Positions 1-8,890 of a stretch of 20,077 bases of DNA are shown one piece after another. The translations under genes and the position numbers were made by a program. Location: NCBI GenBank assembly GCA_028277325.1, contig JANQGL010000293.1, positions 1 through 20,077 on the forward strand, in the 5' to 3' direction. Origin of the DNA: Magnetospira sp. (GTDB lineage Bacteria > Pseudomonadota > Alphaproteobacteria > Rhodospirillales > Magnetospiraceae). The notes under the pieces are model-generated. The model worked only from the letters and a program-made list of their open reading frames with translations, was not told the origin of the DNA and did no database searches. Numbering within the stretch: position 1 is the stretch's first letter; each line of letters starts with the position of its first letter.

Positions 1-521
1 ACGTCGAGACGGCCCAGCCCGGCCGCCACCTCGGCGCCGCGCCGGATGTCCTGGCGCGCCGTCGCATCCGGGGCATGGCGCCCCAGGCGGCCGCGCGGCG
101 CCAGCAGGTCGGGCAGGATCTCGTGCACCCCGAGGACCCGGAACCCTTCGGCCTCCAGCTCGCCGATGATGGCCCGCAACAGGCCGTCGTCGCCGAGCGC
201 CCGCAGCCCCACCTTGGCCAGGAAGCGGGCGGTGCGCCGGTCGGGCCGCAGGTCGAAAAGTCCCGGCCGACGTACCCCGCCGGCCATCACCAGGTCGACC
301 ACTCCGGCGGCATGCAGCCGCCGCAGACCCTCGCCGGCCGCGCCGAGGCGCACCCAGGCATGGTCCGAGCCCTCAACCACCGCCGGATCGGCCTGGTCGC
401 GCAGGGCCAAGACGAAACAGGGCCTGCCGGTCGCCCGGCAGGCCTCGATCACGCGGCACGGAAGATCGCCCCGCCCGGCGATCAGGCCGAGCGTTCCGGC
501 ATCCTCAGCCGTCATGCCCAT
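1..521 (-). CDS. lpxI: UDP-2,3-diacylglucosamine pyrophosphatase LpxI, C-terminus cut by window edge
   Basis: LpxI cleaves UDP-2,3-diacylglucosamine to lipid X and UMP, the fourth step of lipid A synthesis. It is the usual alphaproteobacterial replacement for LpxH. The reverse strand translates without a stop from an ATG at 521 to the window edge (173 codons). It opens MGMTAEDAGTLGLIAGRGDL, where GLIAGRGDLP is the typical LpxI/DUF1009 N-terminus. Further in come VVDLVMAGGVRRP and LEAEGFRVLGVHEILPDLL, both family-like blocks. About 100 residues of the C-terminal domain should lie beyond the edge. The start overlaps the end of lpxA by 17 bases, or 11 if the second ATG at 515 is used, so translation is probably coupled. 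Start choice between the two ATGs is uncertain; family identity is firm from the N-terminal motif and from the position after lpxA. Confidence 0.9.
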   Translation of the reverse strand, partial: MGMTAEDAGTLGLIAGRGDLPCRVIEACRATGRPCFVLALRDQADPAVVEGSDHAWVRLGAAGEGLRRLHAAGVVDLVMAGGVRRPGLFDLRPDRRTARFLAKVGLRALGDDGLLRAIIGELEAEGFRVLGVHEILPDLLAPRGRLGRHAPDATARQDIRRGAEVAAGLGRLD

Positions 522-1305
522 CGTCGGGAAGGCAGACCCCGCGCGAACTCTCGACGCGGATGAAATCGACGATCTCGCGCACCGGCTCGTTGGATTCGAA
601 CTCCTCCATCACATCGGCCAGCCGCTCCGGCATGGTGCCCTCGCGGGCGAAAATCAGGCGATAGGCCTTGCGGATGTCGTGGATCGTCTCGCGGTCGAAG
701 TTGCGGCGCTTCAGGCCGATGATGTTGAGGCCCGACAGCCGCGCCCGGTCGCCCATCACCGAGCCATAGGGGATCACGTCGCGCTCGACCCCCGACATGC
801 CGCCGACCATGGCGTGGCGGCCGATGCGCACGAACTGATGGACCGCCGACAGGCCGCCCAGAATGGCGAAGTTGCCCACCGCCACGTGACCGGCCAGGGT
901 GGCGTTGTTGGCCAGGATCACGTTGTCGCCGACCTGGCAGTCGTGGGCCACGTGGCTGCCGACCATGAACAGGCCGTTGTCGCCGACCCGGGTCACCATG
1001 CCGCCGCCCTCGGTGCCCGGATTCATGGTCACGTGTTCGCGGATCGTGTTGTTGGCGCCGATCTCCAGCGACGACGGCTCGCCCCGGTACTTGAGGTCCT
1101 GCGGGCGATGGCCGATCGAGGCGAACGGAAACACCCGCGTGCCGTTGCCGATCCGGGTCCGCCCCTCGACCACCACGTGGGACAGCAGGTCCACGCCGTC
1201 CGCCAACTCGACCCCGGCGCCGACCAGGCAGAACGGACCGATCCGGACGTCCTCGCCCAGATGCGCCCGCGAATCGACGATCGCGGTCGGATGAATGTCG
1301 GTCAT
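505..1305 (-). CDS. lpxA: UDP-N-acetylglucosamine O-acyltransferase LpxA
   Basis: LpxA catalyses the first step of lipid A synthesis, moving a 3-hydroxyacyl chain from acyl carrier protein to the 3-OH of UDP-GlcNAc in the cytoplasm. The 266-residue protein matches the usual length (about 260). It begins MTDIHPTAIVDSRAHLGEDV and is built from hexapeptide repeats forming a left-handed beta helix. The catalytic histidine is H121 in SHVAHDCQVG, followed by ILANNATLAGHV and AVHQFVRIG, all strongly conserved in LpxA. A helical C-terminal domain follows from about residue 195. Its ATG overlaps the fabZ stop in an ATGA arrangement, which indicates translational coupling. Confidence 0.97.
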   Translation of the reverse strand: MTDIHPTAIVDSRAHLGEDVRIGPFCLVGAGVELADGVDLLSHVVVEGRTRIGNGTRVFPFASIGHRPQDLKYRGEPSSLEIGANNTIREHVTMNPGTEGGGMVTRVGDNGLFMVGSHVAHDCQVGDNVILANNATLAGHVAVGNFAILGGLSAVHQFVRIGRHAMVGGMSGVERDVIPYGSVMGDRARLSGLNIIGLKRRNFDRETIHDIRKAYRLIFAREGTMPERLADVMEEFESNEPVREIVDFIRVESSRGVCLPDDGHDG

Positions 1306-1775
1306 GCCTTGTCCCGGATCATGGCCGCGAACACGGCCTCCGCGACCACCGTCTCGTCGACCCGCGCGACGCCCTTGAACTTCCAGACGTTGCCGCGGCT
1401 GTGCTGACGACTCACGTGGACCAGGACCTGATCGCCCGGCTCGACCGGACGCCGGAAGCGGGCGCTGTCCACCGACATGAAATAGACCAGTTTGCCTTCC
1501 GCGCCCGCCCCCAGGGTCTGCACCACCAGAACGGCCGCCGTCTGCGCCATGCTCTCGATGATCAGAACGCCGGGCATCACCGGCTTGGAGGGGAAATGGC
1601 CCTGGAAGAAGGGTTCGTTGATCGTGACGTTCTTGACGCCGGTGGCTTCCTCGCCCGGCACCACGTTGATCAGGCGGTCGACAAGCAGAAACGGATACCG
1701 GTGCGGGATCATTTCAATGATCCGCTCGATGGGAATGGTTCTCGACGACTCCTGCACGGTGTTCCCCGTGTCCAT
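1302..1775 (-). CDS. fabZ: 3-hydroxyacyl-[acyl-carrier-protein] dehydratase FabZ
   Basis: FabZ dehydrates 3-hydroxyacyl-ACP to trans-2-enoyl-ACP in fatty acid elongation. It competes with LpxA and LpxD for the same 3-hydroxyacyl-ACP pool, which explains its place between them. The 157-residue hot-dog-fold protein contains IPHRYPFLLVDR (residues 23-34). The active-site histidine is H60 in FFQGHFPSKPVMPG and the active-site glutamate is E74 in IIESMAQ. An N-terminal stretch of about 13 residues precedes the conserved core. The start codon ATG at 1775 lies 3 bases after the lpxD stop, with GGGAG about 11 bases upstream inside the end of lpxD. Confidence 0.97.
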   Translation of the reverse strand: MDTGNTVQESSRTIPIERIIEMIPHRYPFLLVDRLINVVPGEEATGVKNVTINEPFFQGHFPSKPVMPGVLIIESMAQTAAVLVVQTLGAGAEGKLVYFMSVDSARFRRPVEPGDQVLVHVSRQHSRGNVWKFKGVARVDETVVAEAVFAAMIRDKA

Positions 1776-1778
1776 GAC

Positions 1779-2804
1779 TTACCGGTCTCCCTTTCTTTTT
1801 GCCAGTTTAGACAACGCCGCCACCTGCCGCCAGAATTCCTTCACCGGCAGGGCCGGAATCCCGGTCACCGTCTGCCCGGCCGGAATGTCCCGGAACACCC
1901 CCGACTTGGCGGCCACCCGCGCCCCGTCGCCGATCGTCAGATGGCCCGCCATCCCGGACTGGCCGCCGAACATGGCCATGTCGCCCACCCGGGTGCTGCC
2001 CGACAGGCCGGCCTGGGCGACCACCACGCAGCCCCGGCCGAGGCGCACGTTATGGCCGATCTGCACGAGATTGTCGATCTTCGTTCCGGCCCCGATCACG
2101 GTGTCCGGCCCGGCCCCCCGGTCGATGGTCGCGTTGGCGCCGACCTCCACGTCGTCCCCGACGATCACCCGGCCCAGTTGCGGCACTTTCAGGTGGCCGG
2201 ACGCACCCAGCGCGAAGCCGAATCCGTCCTGGCCGATGCGCGCTCCGGGATGGAGGATCACCCGCTCGCCGATCACGCAGCATTGCAGGGTGCACTGCGC
2301 GCCGATCCGGGACTCGGCGCCGATCTCCACCGCGTCGCCAATCACCGCGTGCGCGCCGACGTGACATCCCGGGCCGATCTCGACCCGCGCCCCGATCACC
2401 GCGCCCGGATCGACCCGGCAGTCGGCGCCCAGCCGGGCCGTCGGGTCGATGTGCGCCGACGGCGCGATCCCCGGTTCCGGCCGCGGTGCCGGATGGAACG
2501 CCCAGGCGATCCTCGCGTAGGCGCGATAGGGGTCGTCGCTCAGCAGCAGGGCCATGCCGTCCGGGGCCCGCCCGGCCTGCGCCGGGCGGACCACGCAGGC
2601 CCCGGCCCGGCTGGCCTCGAACGCCGCGACGTACTTGGTGTTGTCGAGGAACGACACCTGATCCGGTCCGGCGTCCTCGACCGGCGCCACGCCGACCATC
2701 CGGCGCGTCCGGTCGGCGGCGTCGGACAGGGCCGCGCCGCCGATCTCCGCCAGGTCCGCCAGGGTGAACGGTCCGGCGACGGGAAAGAACCTCGGGTCCG
2801 GCAT
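1779..2804 (-). CDS. lpxD: UDP-3-O-(3-hydroxyacyl)glucosamine N-acyltransferase LpxD
   Basis: LpxD adds the second 3-hydroxyacyl chain, at the 2-amino group, in lipid A synthesis. The 341-residue product has the N-terminal uridine-binding domain with the family block VSFLDNTKYV (residues 50-59). A long hexapeptide-repeat beta helix follows from about residue 110 to 310. The catalytic histidine is H251 in NLVQIGHNVRLG, preceded by IGQDGFGFA, another LpxD signature. It ends in a charged helix. The ATG lies 3 bases after the skp stop. No strong ribosome binding site is evident, so initiation may rely on ribosomes finishing skp. Confidence 0.97.
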   Translation of the reverse strand: MPDPRFFPVAGPFTLADLAEIGGAALSDAADRTRRMVGVAPVEDAGPDQVSFLDNTKYVAAFEASRAGACVVRPAQAGRAPDGMALLLSDDPYRAYARIAWAFHPAPRPEPGIAPSAHIDPTARLGADCRVDPGAVIGARVEIGPGCHVGAHAVIGDAVEIGAESRIGAQCTLQCCVIGERVILHPGARIGQDGFGFALGASGHLKVPQLGRVIVGDDVEVGANATIDRGAGPDTVIGAGTKIDNLVQIGHNVRLGRGCVVVAQAGLSGSTRVGDMAMFGGQSGMAGHLTIGDGARVAAKSGVFRDIPAGQTVTGIPALPVKEFWRQVAALSKLAKRKGDR

Positions 2805-2807
2805 CGG

Positions 2808-3392
2808 CTACTGCCCGGACGACCAGTCGACGCGCACCTTGACCGCCGGCAGCGCCTCGTCCAGGCGGGCCAGGACCTCCGACGCGATGTCGAGCGATTC
2901 CGGCGACACCACCACCTCGCGGCGGCGCAGCAACAGGGTGATCTGGTGTTTCTGGGCCACCTCGGCGATCACGTCGCCGAGCGCCCTCTGGAAGGTCTTG
3001 ATGGCTTCCTGCTCGGCCTTGGCGATGGCGATCCGGCTGGCCTGCACGCGGCGCTGCGCGGCGGCCATCTGTTCGTTGAACTCGCGGCGCTTCTGCTCAT
3101 GCGCCTCGGGCGACAGCAGGCTGCGCTGACGGGCCAGTTCCATGTTGGCCTGGCGCAGCTTCTCCTCCTCCTCGCGGGCCTCGGCGAGAACCTTCTGGCG
3201 CAACTCGTCGAGTTGCCGTTCGATCTCGGCCCGCGCCTTGGCCTCCTTGACGATGCGGTCCATGTCGATGACCGCGAACTTGAGCTGAACGCCTTGCCGG
3301 TTGGCGCCGGACTCCTGGGCCCGCGCCGTCGGGTCGGCGGCCATGGCCGCGATCACGGCGATCAAGGGCAGGATGACGAAACGCAATCTCAT
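2808..3392 (-). CDS. skp: periplasmic chaperone Skp/OmpH family
   Basis: Skp holds unfolded outer-membrane proteins in the periplasm and delivers them to the BamA machine encoded just upstream. The 194-residue protein has a signal peptide with hydrophobic core VILPLIAVIAAMA and probable cleavage after ARA near residue 25. The short beta segment FAVIDMDRIVKEA comes next. A long charged coiled coil follows (about residues 50-150, rich in E, R, Q and A), forming the tentacle. It closes with a beta-rich C-terminus containing ITLLLRRREVVVSPESLDI. The start ATG is 3 bases downstream of the bamA stop, and GAGG sits in the last bamA codons. Length is slightly above E. coli Skp (161 residues), as is common in alphaproteobacteria. 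Confidence 0.92.
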   Translation of the reverse strand: MRLRFVILPLIAVIAAMAADPTARAQESGANRQGVQLKFAVIDMDRIVKEAKARAEIERQLDELRQKVLAEAREEEEKLRQANMELARQRSLLSPEAHEQKRREFNEQMAAAQRRVQASRIAIAKAEQEAIKTFQRALGDVIAEVAQKHQITLLLRRREVVVSPESLDIASEVLARLDEALPAVKVRVDWSSGQ

Positions 3393-3395
3393 GAA

Positions 3396-5669
3396 CTAGA
3401 ACCTCGTGCCGAAATTCACCCGCATGGTTTCCTCGATGTCGAACGATTCCTTGACCACCGGGATTCCGAAATCGATTCCGATCGGGCCGACCGGCGATTC
3501 CCAGCCGAGGCCGGCGCCGACCGACAGGCGCACGGCGCCGGTGTCCTGGACCTGCGGCCCCGACGGCTCGACGCCGCCCAGGCTGCCGAAATCGCTGAAC
3601 AGCCGGCCGGTGATCCCGAATTCGTTGGGAAGCCCCAACGGGAACCGCAATTGGACGCTGCCGGTATATTTCCACTGACCGCCCAGGGCATCCTCGGTGG
3701 CGCTGTCGCGCGGCCCGATGCCGGACGACGCGAAGCCGCGCAGATCGACGCCGCCCACGTAGTACCGGTCGACGATGTTGACGTCCTCGCCCAGGCCGAC
3801 GATATAACCCGCGCTGCCGCCCACCGACAGCACCCACTGGTCGGCCACCGGATAGAAGTATTCGCTGCGCAGGGTGTTGCGCAGATAACGCCGGTCGCCG
3901 CCGACGCCGCCCAGGTCGGTCCCGAGGCGCACGTAATAGCCCTCGGAGGGCGTGAGGACGCTGTCGCGGCGGTCGTAGAGCAGGCCGTGCGAAACCTCCG
4001 ACAGCAGGCTGGTGCCCGCCTGCTGGAGCACGTAGGTCGAGGCGCCGGCCGCGATGTTCTCGATCTTGGTCTGCTTGAGCGTGTACCGCCAGCTCTCGCT
4101 CAGGTGCTTGGTGATCGGATAGCCGGCGCGCAGGGCGCCCCCGGTGATCGACTGGTCGTGCGACTGGGTGTCCTGCTGGTCGGTCGAGGTGTGGAAAACA
4201 TCGAACCCGGCCGCCACCTGGCGCCCCAGGAAATAGGGCTCGGTGAACGACAGGTCGATCTTGCTCTGGCGCTGCGCGATGGTGGCCGTCACCTTCAGGT
4301 TCTGACCGCGGCCCAGCAGGTTGGCCTCCTGGATCGACACCTCGCCCAAGGCCCCGTTGGTGGTCGAGAACCCGGCCCCGAACGAGAGGGAGCCGGTGGC
4401 GCGCTCCTGGACGTCGACCTCGATCACCGTCTTGTCGGGCGCGCTGCCGGGGACCTGCTCCACCTCCACCTGTTCGAAGAATCCCAGGTCGGTCAGTTCC
4501 TTGCGCGAATCGCGCAGGCGCGCGGCATTGAACGGATCGCCCTCGACCAGCCGGAACTCGCGGCGGATCACCCGGTCCTCGGTGCGCACGTTGCCGGTGA
4601 CGTCGATCCGCTCGACGAACACCCGCGGCCCCTCGTTGACCTGGAACGTCACGTCGATGGTCCGGTTCTCGGGGTCACGCTCGACGCGCGGCCGCACATC
4701 GACAAAGGCGATTCCCAACTCGCCGACCTCGTAGGTGAGATCGGAAATCGTCTCTTCCACGTCGTCGGCCGAGTACCAGTCACCGGACTCGATCTCCACC
4801 ACGTCGGCCACCCGGGAGACGTCGAAATCCCGCAGGTTCGAGGTCAGGTCGACCTTTCCGAGGCGATAGCGCGGCCCCTCGTCCACCGTGTAGGTGATGA
4901 AGAAGCTCTTGCGGTCCGGCGTCATCTCGGCCACCGCCGAGAGCACCTGGAAGTCGGCGAATCCCTCGTTGAGGTAGAAGCGGCGCAGAAGCTCGCTGTC
5001 GAACGTCACCCGGTCGGGATCATAGGTATCGTCGCCGGTCAGGAACCGCCACCAGCGGGTTTCCTTGGTCAGGATTTCCTCGCGCAGCCGGGAGTCGCTG
5101 AACGCCGTGTTGCCGACGAAACGGATCCGTTCCACCGCCGTCGCCTCGCCCTCGTCGATCTCGAACACCAGGTCGACCCGGTTCTGCGGCAACTGAATGA
5201 CCTTGGGGTCGACCGTCGCCGCGTAGCGGCCGCGCCGCCGGTACAGGGTCAGGATGCGCTGCACGTCGTTCTGGACCTTGGTCCGCGTGTAGATGACGCG
5301 CGGCCGCAGGGTGACCTCGGCCTCCAGGTCCTCGTCCTTGATTCGCCGGTTGCCCTCGAACGCGATCCGGTTGATCACCGGGTTCTCGACCACCCGGACG
5401 ACCAGCGCATTGCCGCGCCGGCCCATCGCCACGTCGGCGAACAGGCCGGTGCGGAACAGCTTCTTGAGGGACTGGTCGATGCGCGCCCGATCGAACGGAT
5501 CGCCGCGCCGCACCAGCATGTAGGAGCGCACCGTGTCCTCCTCGATGCGCTGCGCGCCCTCGACCACGATCTCGGAGATCACCCCCGACAGCTGCGCCGA
5601 AAGCGGCCGCTCGGTGGCCAGCAGGGCCAACGCGGCGACCACGAACAGGGCAAACCGCCGGACCAACAC
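3396..5669 (-). CDS. bamA: outer membrane protein assembly factor BamA
   Basis: BamA is the central beta-barrel of the BAM complex that folds and inserts outer-membrane proteins. The 757-residue product has an N-terminal signal peptide (hydrophobic core ALFVVAALALLA, likely cleaved after LSA). Five POTRA domains follow over about residues 28-430, with repeats such as IVVEGAQRIEEDTVRSY and IAFEGNRRIKDEDL. The C-terminal 16-strand barrel contains the conserved RGF of loop 6 at residues 644-646 (VDLRGFASSGIG). The protein ends in phenylalanine, as outer-membrane barrels do. The start codon is GTG, with AGGGGGAG at 5673-5680 just upstream. It is 34 bases downstream of rseP and 3 bases upstream of skp. 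Confidence 0.97.
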   Translation of the reverse strand: MLVRRFALFVVAALALLATERPLSAQLSGVISEIVVEGAQRIEEDTVRSYMLVRRGDPFDRARIDQSLKKLFRTGLFADVAMGRRGNALVVRVVENPVINRIAFEGNRRIKDEDLEAEVTLRPRVIYTRTKVQNDVQRILTLYRRRGRYAATVDPKVIQLPQNRVDLVFEIDEGEATAVERIRFVGNTAFSDSRLREEILTKETRWWRFLTGDDTYDPDRVTFDSELLRRFYLNEGFADFQVLSAVAEMTPDRKSFFITYTVDEGPRYRLGKVDLTSNLRDFDVSRVADVVEIESGDWYSADDVEETISDLTYEVGELGIAFVDVRPRVERDPENRTIDVTFQVNEGPRVFVERIDVTGNVRTEDRVIRREFRLVEGDPFNAARLRDSRKELTDLGFFEQVEVEQVPGSAPDKTVIEVDVQERATGSLSFGAGFSTTNGALGEVSIQEANLLGRGQNLKVTATIAQRQSKIDLSFTEPYFLGRQVAAGFDVFHTSTDQQDTQSHDQSITGGALRAGYPITKHLSESWRYTLKQTKIENIAAGASTYVLQQAGTSLLSEVSHGLLYDRRDSVLTPSEGYYVRLGTDLGGVGGDRRYLRNTLRSEYFYPVADQWVLSVGGSAGYIVGLGEDVNIVDRYYVGGVDLRGFASSGIGPRDSATEDALGGQWKYTGSVQLRFPLGLPNEFGITGRLFSDFGSLGGVEPSGPQVQDTGAVRLSVGAGLGWESPVGPIGIDFGIPVVKESFDIEETMRVNFGTRF

Positions 5670-5703
5670 GCGCTCCCCCTTTGCCTCAGGGTGACCCTGG
5701 GAT

Positions 5704-6831
5704 TCAGGACACCAAGTCCTTGAAGAACTGAACGACCTGCAGGTTCACCAAATCGTTCCAGGTGGCGAACACCATCAATGCCAATACCAGAACCAGACCG
5801 AAACGAAAACCGTATTCTTGGGCCCGCTCGCCCAGCGGCTTGCCGCGCACGGCCTCGATCGCGTAGTAGACCAGGTGCCCACCGTCCAGCATCGGGATTG
5901 GGAAAAGGTTAATCAGCCCCAGGTTCAGCGACAGGGCGGCGATCAGGAACAGCAGCTTGTCGAATCCGGCCTGCGCGATATCGCCCATCAGCTTGGCGAT
6001 CATCAGCGGCCCGCCGAGTCCCTCGGTGCCCCGGTTGCCGGACAGCATGTCGCCGACGAAGGCGAGGATCTGCCAGGTCATGTCGGCCGTCCTGACGACC
6101 GCCGCGCCGATCGCCTCCAGCGGGCCATAGCTCACCGTCTCGACCTGCGCCGGGTCCGGCCGCACGCCCAGCAGACCGCGCCGCTGCGGTCCCTCGCCGG
6201 TGGCGCGGGGGGTGGCGGTCAGGGTCACGATCGTGTCGTCGCGCAGCACCGAAAAGGCCAGCGGCGTTTCCGGGTTGGCCTCGACGATCTCCTTGAGCTC
6301 GATGAACCAGCGCACCTCGCGGCCGTCGATGCCGATCACCCGGTCCCCGGCCTGGAATCCCGCCTCGATCGCCGCGCCGTCGGGCAGCACGTGGCCGATT
6401 CCGGCCAGCGGCTTGTCCTGTCCGATCGCCGCGAACAGGCCGGCCAGCAGGACGATGGTGAACAGGAAATTGGCCGCCGGTCCGGCGAACACCACGGCGG
6501 CCCGCTTGCCCAGCGGTTTGTGATGGAACGAAACCGCCTTTTCGGCGTCGCTCATCGGCCGCTCGGCGCCGCTGCCGTCGGTCAGGGTCTCGCTGCCCTC
6601 GCCGAACATCTTGACGAATCCGCCGAGCGGGATCGCGCTGAACTTCCAGCGGGTGCCGTGACGGTCGTCGAGGCCGTAGATTTCCGGCCCGAACCCGATG
6701 GAGAACACCTCGACCCGCACCCCGGCCCAGCGGGCGACGATGTAGTGGCCGAACTCGTGCACGAACACCAGCACCGACAGGCCGACGATGAACGTCAGCG
6801 GGTACTGCACCAACAGATCGACAATTTCCAA
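5704..6831 (-). CDS. rseP: RIP metalloprotease RseP (site-2 protease)
   Basis: RseP is an inner-membrane zinc protease that cuts anti-sigma factors and other membrane proteins during envelope stress signalling. The zinc site HEFGH is at residues 25-29 inside the first membrane helix, and the third ligand motif LDGGH is at 315-319 (D316). A PDZ domain lies between them, around residues 125-200, with AGDRVIGIDGREV typical of the fold. Hydrophobic helices near residues 103-121, 285-312 and 343-362 complete the membrane domain. Length 375 is slightly shorter than E. coli RseP (450, two PDZ domains), consistent with a single PDZ. The start is TTG at 6831, with AAGGG about 9 bases upstream; a GTG at codon 8 is a weaker alternative. 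It begins 16 bases after dxr. Confidence 0.96.
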   Translation of the reverse strand: MEIVDLLVQYPLTFIVGLSVLVFVHEFGHYIVARWAGVRVEVFSIGFGPEIYGLDDRHGTRWKFSAIPLGGFVKMFGEGSETLTDGSGAERPMSDAEKAVSFHHKPLGKRAAVVFAGPAANFLFTIVLLAGLFAAIGQDKPLAGIGHVLPDGAAIEAGFQAGDRVIGIDGREVRWFIELKEIVEANPETPLAFSVLRDDTIVTLTATPRATGEGPQRRGLLGVRPDPAQVETVSYGPLEAIGAAVVRTADMTWQILAFVGDMLSGNRGTEGLGGPLMIAKLMGDIAQAGFDKLLFLIAALSLNLGLINLFPIPMLDGGHLVYYAIEAVRGKPLGERAQEYGFRFGLVLVLALMVFATWNDLVNLQVVQFFKDLVS

Positions 6832-6847
6832 ATCCGTATTCCCTTGC

Positions 6848-8041
6848 TCACTGGGCGGCGGCGGCCGTCATGCGTTCGGCCGCCCGGCGCCGCGCCCAGG
6901 CATCGACGTCCAGAATCTCCCCGAGGGTCGACACCACGCCGCCGGGTGCCTCCCCCATGGTGTCCTCGACCACCCGCGCGATGTCCAGGAACCCGATGCG
7001 CCGGTCGAGGAAACCGGCCACCGCCACCTCGTTGGCGGCATTGAGAACTGTGGGCACCGCGCCGCCGCCTTGCAAGGCCTCGCGGGCCAGCCGCAGGGCC
7101 GGGAACCGCCGCGGATCCGGGGTCTCGAAGGTCAGCTTGGCGACCCTGGCCAGGTCCAGCATGTCGACCGGGGCCGGCATGCGATCCGGCCAGGCGAGGC
7201 TGTAGGCGATCGGCGTGCGCATGTCCGGCGAGCCGAGCTGCGCCAGGACGCTGCCGTCCTTGTAGGCGACCATGCTGTGGATGACCGACTGCGGATGGAC
7301 GATCACCTCGATCGCCGAGTCCGGGACCGGGAACAGATGCGACGCCTCGATCATTTCCAGGCCCTTGTTCATCATGGTCGCCGAGTCGACCGAAATCTTG
7401 GCGCCCATGTTCCAGTTGGGGTGCGCCACCGCCTGCTCCGGCGTCACCGTCTCCATGAACCCGAGGTCCCTGTCGCGGAACGGACCGCCGGAGGCGGTCA
7501 GGATGATCTTCCCGACCCCCTCCGGGCGCGCGAAATCGAACACCTGGAAGATGGCGTTGTGCTCGGAGTCCACCGGCAGCAGGGTGGCGCCGCAGCGCGC
7601 CACCTCGGCCATCACGATCTCGCCGGCGCAGACCAGGGTCTCCTTGTTGGCCAGTGCCACCACGGCGCCCTTGCGCACCGCGCGCAGGGTCGGCGCCAGT
7701 CCGGCCGCGCCGACGATCGCCGCCATCACCCAGTCGGCCGGCCGGTCGGCCGCCTCGGCCACCGCCTCCGGCCCCGCCGCCGCCTCGACACCGCTGCCCG
7801 ACAGGGCGTCCTTGAGATCGGCGTAGCGCGCCGGGTCGGCGACCACGGCCAGCCGCGCCCCGACCCGCCGCGCCTGCTCGGCCAGCCGCTCCGCGTTGCG
7901 GTTGGCGGTCAGCACCTCGACCGCGTAGGCCTCCGGATCGCGCTCCAGGAGGTCCAGGGTGTTGCAGCCGATCGACCCGGTCGAGCCGAACACGCTGACC
8001 CGGCGGGGCGTCGCGCCCGCCGTCAGTTCGCCACCAGCCAT
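6848..8041 (-). CDS. dxr: 1-deoxy-D-xylulose 5-phosphate reductoisomerase Dxr
   Basis: Dxr rearranges and reduces 1-deoxy-D-xylulose 5-phosphate to MEP with NADPH, the committed step of isoprenoid synthesis. It thereby supplies precursors for the UppS product encoded two genes upstream. The protein has 397 residues (E. coli 398). The NADPH-binding GSTGSIG is at residues 19-25. The substrate and metal loop appears as TASGGPFRDRDL, followed by HPNWNMGAKISVDSATMMNK, EMIEASHLF and VIVHPQSVIHSMV. The reading frame is open far upstream, but the ATG at 8041 is preceded by a strong AAAGGGGGGA (cytosine run 8051-8056 on the plus strand) and gives the family N-terminus. It overlaps cdsA by 19 bases. 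Confidence 0.97.
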   Translation of the reverse strand: MAGGELTAGATPRRVSVFGSTGSIGCNTLDLLERDPEAYAVEVLTANRNAERLAEQARRVGARLAVVADPARYADLKDALSGSGVEAAAGPEAVAEAADRPADWVMAAIVGAAGLAPTLRAVRKGAVVALANKETLVCAGEIVMAEVARCGATLLPVDSEHNAIFQVFDFARPEGVGKIILTASGGPFRDRDLGFMETVTPEQAVAHPNWNMGAKISVDSATMMNKGLEMIEASHLFPVPDSAIEVIVHPQSVIHSMVAYKDGSVLAQLGSPDMRTPIAYSLAWPDRMPAPVDMLDLARVAKLTFETPDPRRFPALRLAREALQGGGAVPTVLNAANEVAVAGFLDRRIGFLDIARVVEDTMGEAPGGVVSTLGEILDVDAWARRRAAERMTAAAAQ

Positions 8042-8880
8042 CCGCCGATTCCCCCCTTTAACGCCAACACCACGGCCAGCACCGCCGCCGCGGCCAGCAA
8101 GCCGTCCATCCGATCCAGCAGCCCGCCATGACCCGGAATCAGGGTTCCCGTATCCTTCACCCGGAAATGCCGTTTGAAGTGGGACTCCAGCAGGTCGCCC
8201 GCCTGCGCCACCGCCGCCAGGCAGACGGCCAGCGCGGTCAGCACCCCGGGCGACGACGTGTCCAGCCACAGGTCGGCGGCCAGCCCGACCAGCCCCCCGG
8301 CGACGAGTCCCCCGTACAGCCCGGCCCAGGTCTTGTTGGGGCTGATGCGCGGCGCCAGCTTGCGGCCGCCGATCAGGCGTCCGGCCGCGTAGGCGGCGGT
8401 GTCGGTCGCCCAGACGACCGCCAGAAGCCACAGCACCACCGGCGCCCCCCACTGCGGATCGTCGCGCAGCCAGATGAACGCCGACAGCGGCAGCCCGAAG
8501 TAGAACGACCCGAGCGCCGGCCACAGCACCGGCAGATCGAAGGTCATAGACACCACGACCACCATCATGGCACCGCCGAAGCACACCATGGGCATCCAGC
8601 GGAACTCGCCGAGGTCGGCCGTGCCGACCGCGGCAAGCAGCACGACGATCAGCGGCAGGGCGCCCCAGCCCGACGCGCCGCGGGCCGACATGCGCCACCA
8701 CTCGTAGCCGAGGATCACCGCGCAAGCGACCGCCAGAAGTTCGAAAAACGGCGACCCCAGGACGGTCGCCGCGATCACCGGCGGCGCGATCACCAAGGCC
8801 GACGCGATCCGGGTCCAGGCCGACCGTCGCCCCTTGTCGTCGCCGGGTGCCGTCGCGGCGGCGGTGTCGTGGGACGCCAT
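8023..8880 (-). CDS. cdsA: phosphatidate cytidylyltransferase CdsA
   Basis: CdsA makes CDP-diacylglycerol from phosphatidic acid and CTP in the inner membrane, the branch point for all phospholipids. The 285-residue protein is largely hydrophobic, with about eight membrane segments from residue 25 onward. It ends with the complete CDP-diglyceride synthetase signature: SHFKRHFRVKDTGTLIPGHG followed directly by GLLDRMD. The start is set at ATG 8880, 10 bases after the uppS stop. The frame remains open to 8946, but that start would lie deep inside uppS and add a non-family N-terminus. No clear Shine-Dalgarno sequence is visible, so coupling to uppS is likely. The 3' end overlaps dxr by 19 bases. 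Confidence 0.95.
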   Translation of the reverse strand: MASHDTAAATAPGDDKGRRSAWTRIASALVIAPPVIAATVLGSPFFELLAVACAVILGYEWWRMSARGASGWGALPLIVVLLAAVGTADLGEFRWMPMVCFGGAMMVVVVSMTFDLPVLWPALGSFYFGLPLSAFIWLRDDPQWGAPVVLWLLAVVWATDTAAYAAGRLIGGRKLAPRISPNKTWAGLYGGLVAGGLVGLAADLWLDTSSPGVLTALAVCLAAVAQAGDLLESHFKRHFRVKDTGTLIPGHGGLLDRMDGLLAAAAVLAVVLALKGGIGGWLVAN

Positions 8881-8890
8881 CCCGCGATGC

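Noticed and set aside
46..1407. A 453-codon plus-strand frame across lpxI and lpxA
   Set aside because: LpxI and LpxA are unmistakable on the other strand; the plus-strand product is low-complexity.
1401..5723. A 1440-codon open frame on the plus strand opposite fabZ, lpxD, skp and bamA
   Set aside because: It is antisense to four clearly identified genes. Its product is rich in R, H, D and P with no domain, and long antisense frames are expected in GC-rich DNA.
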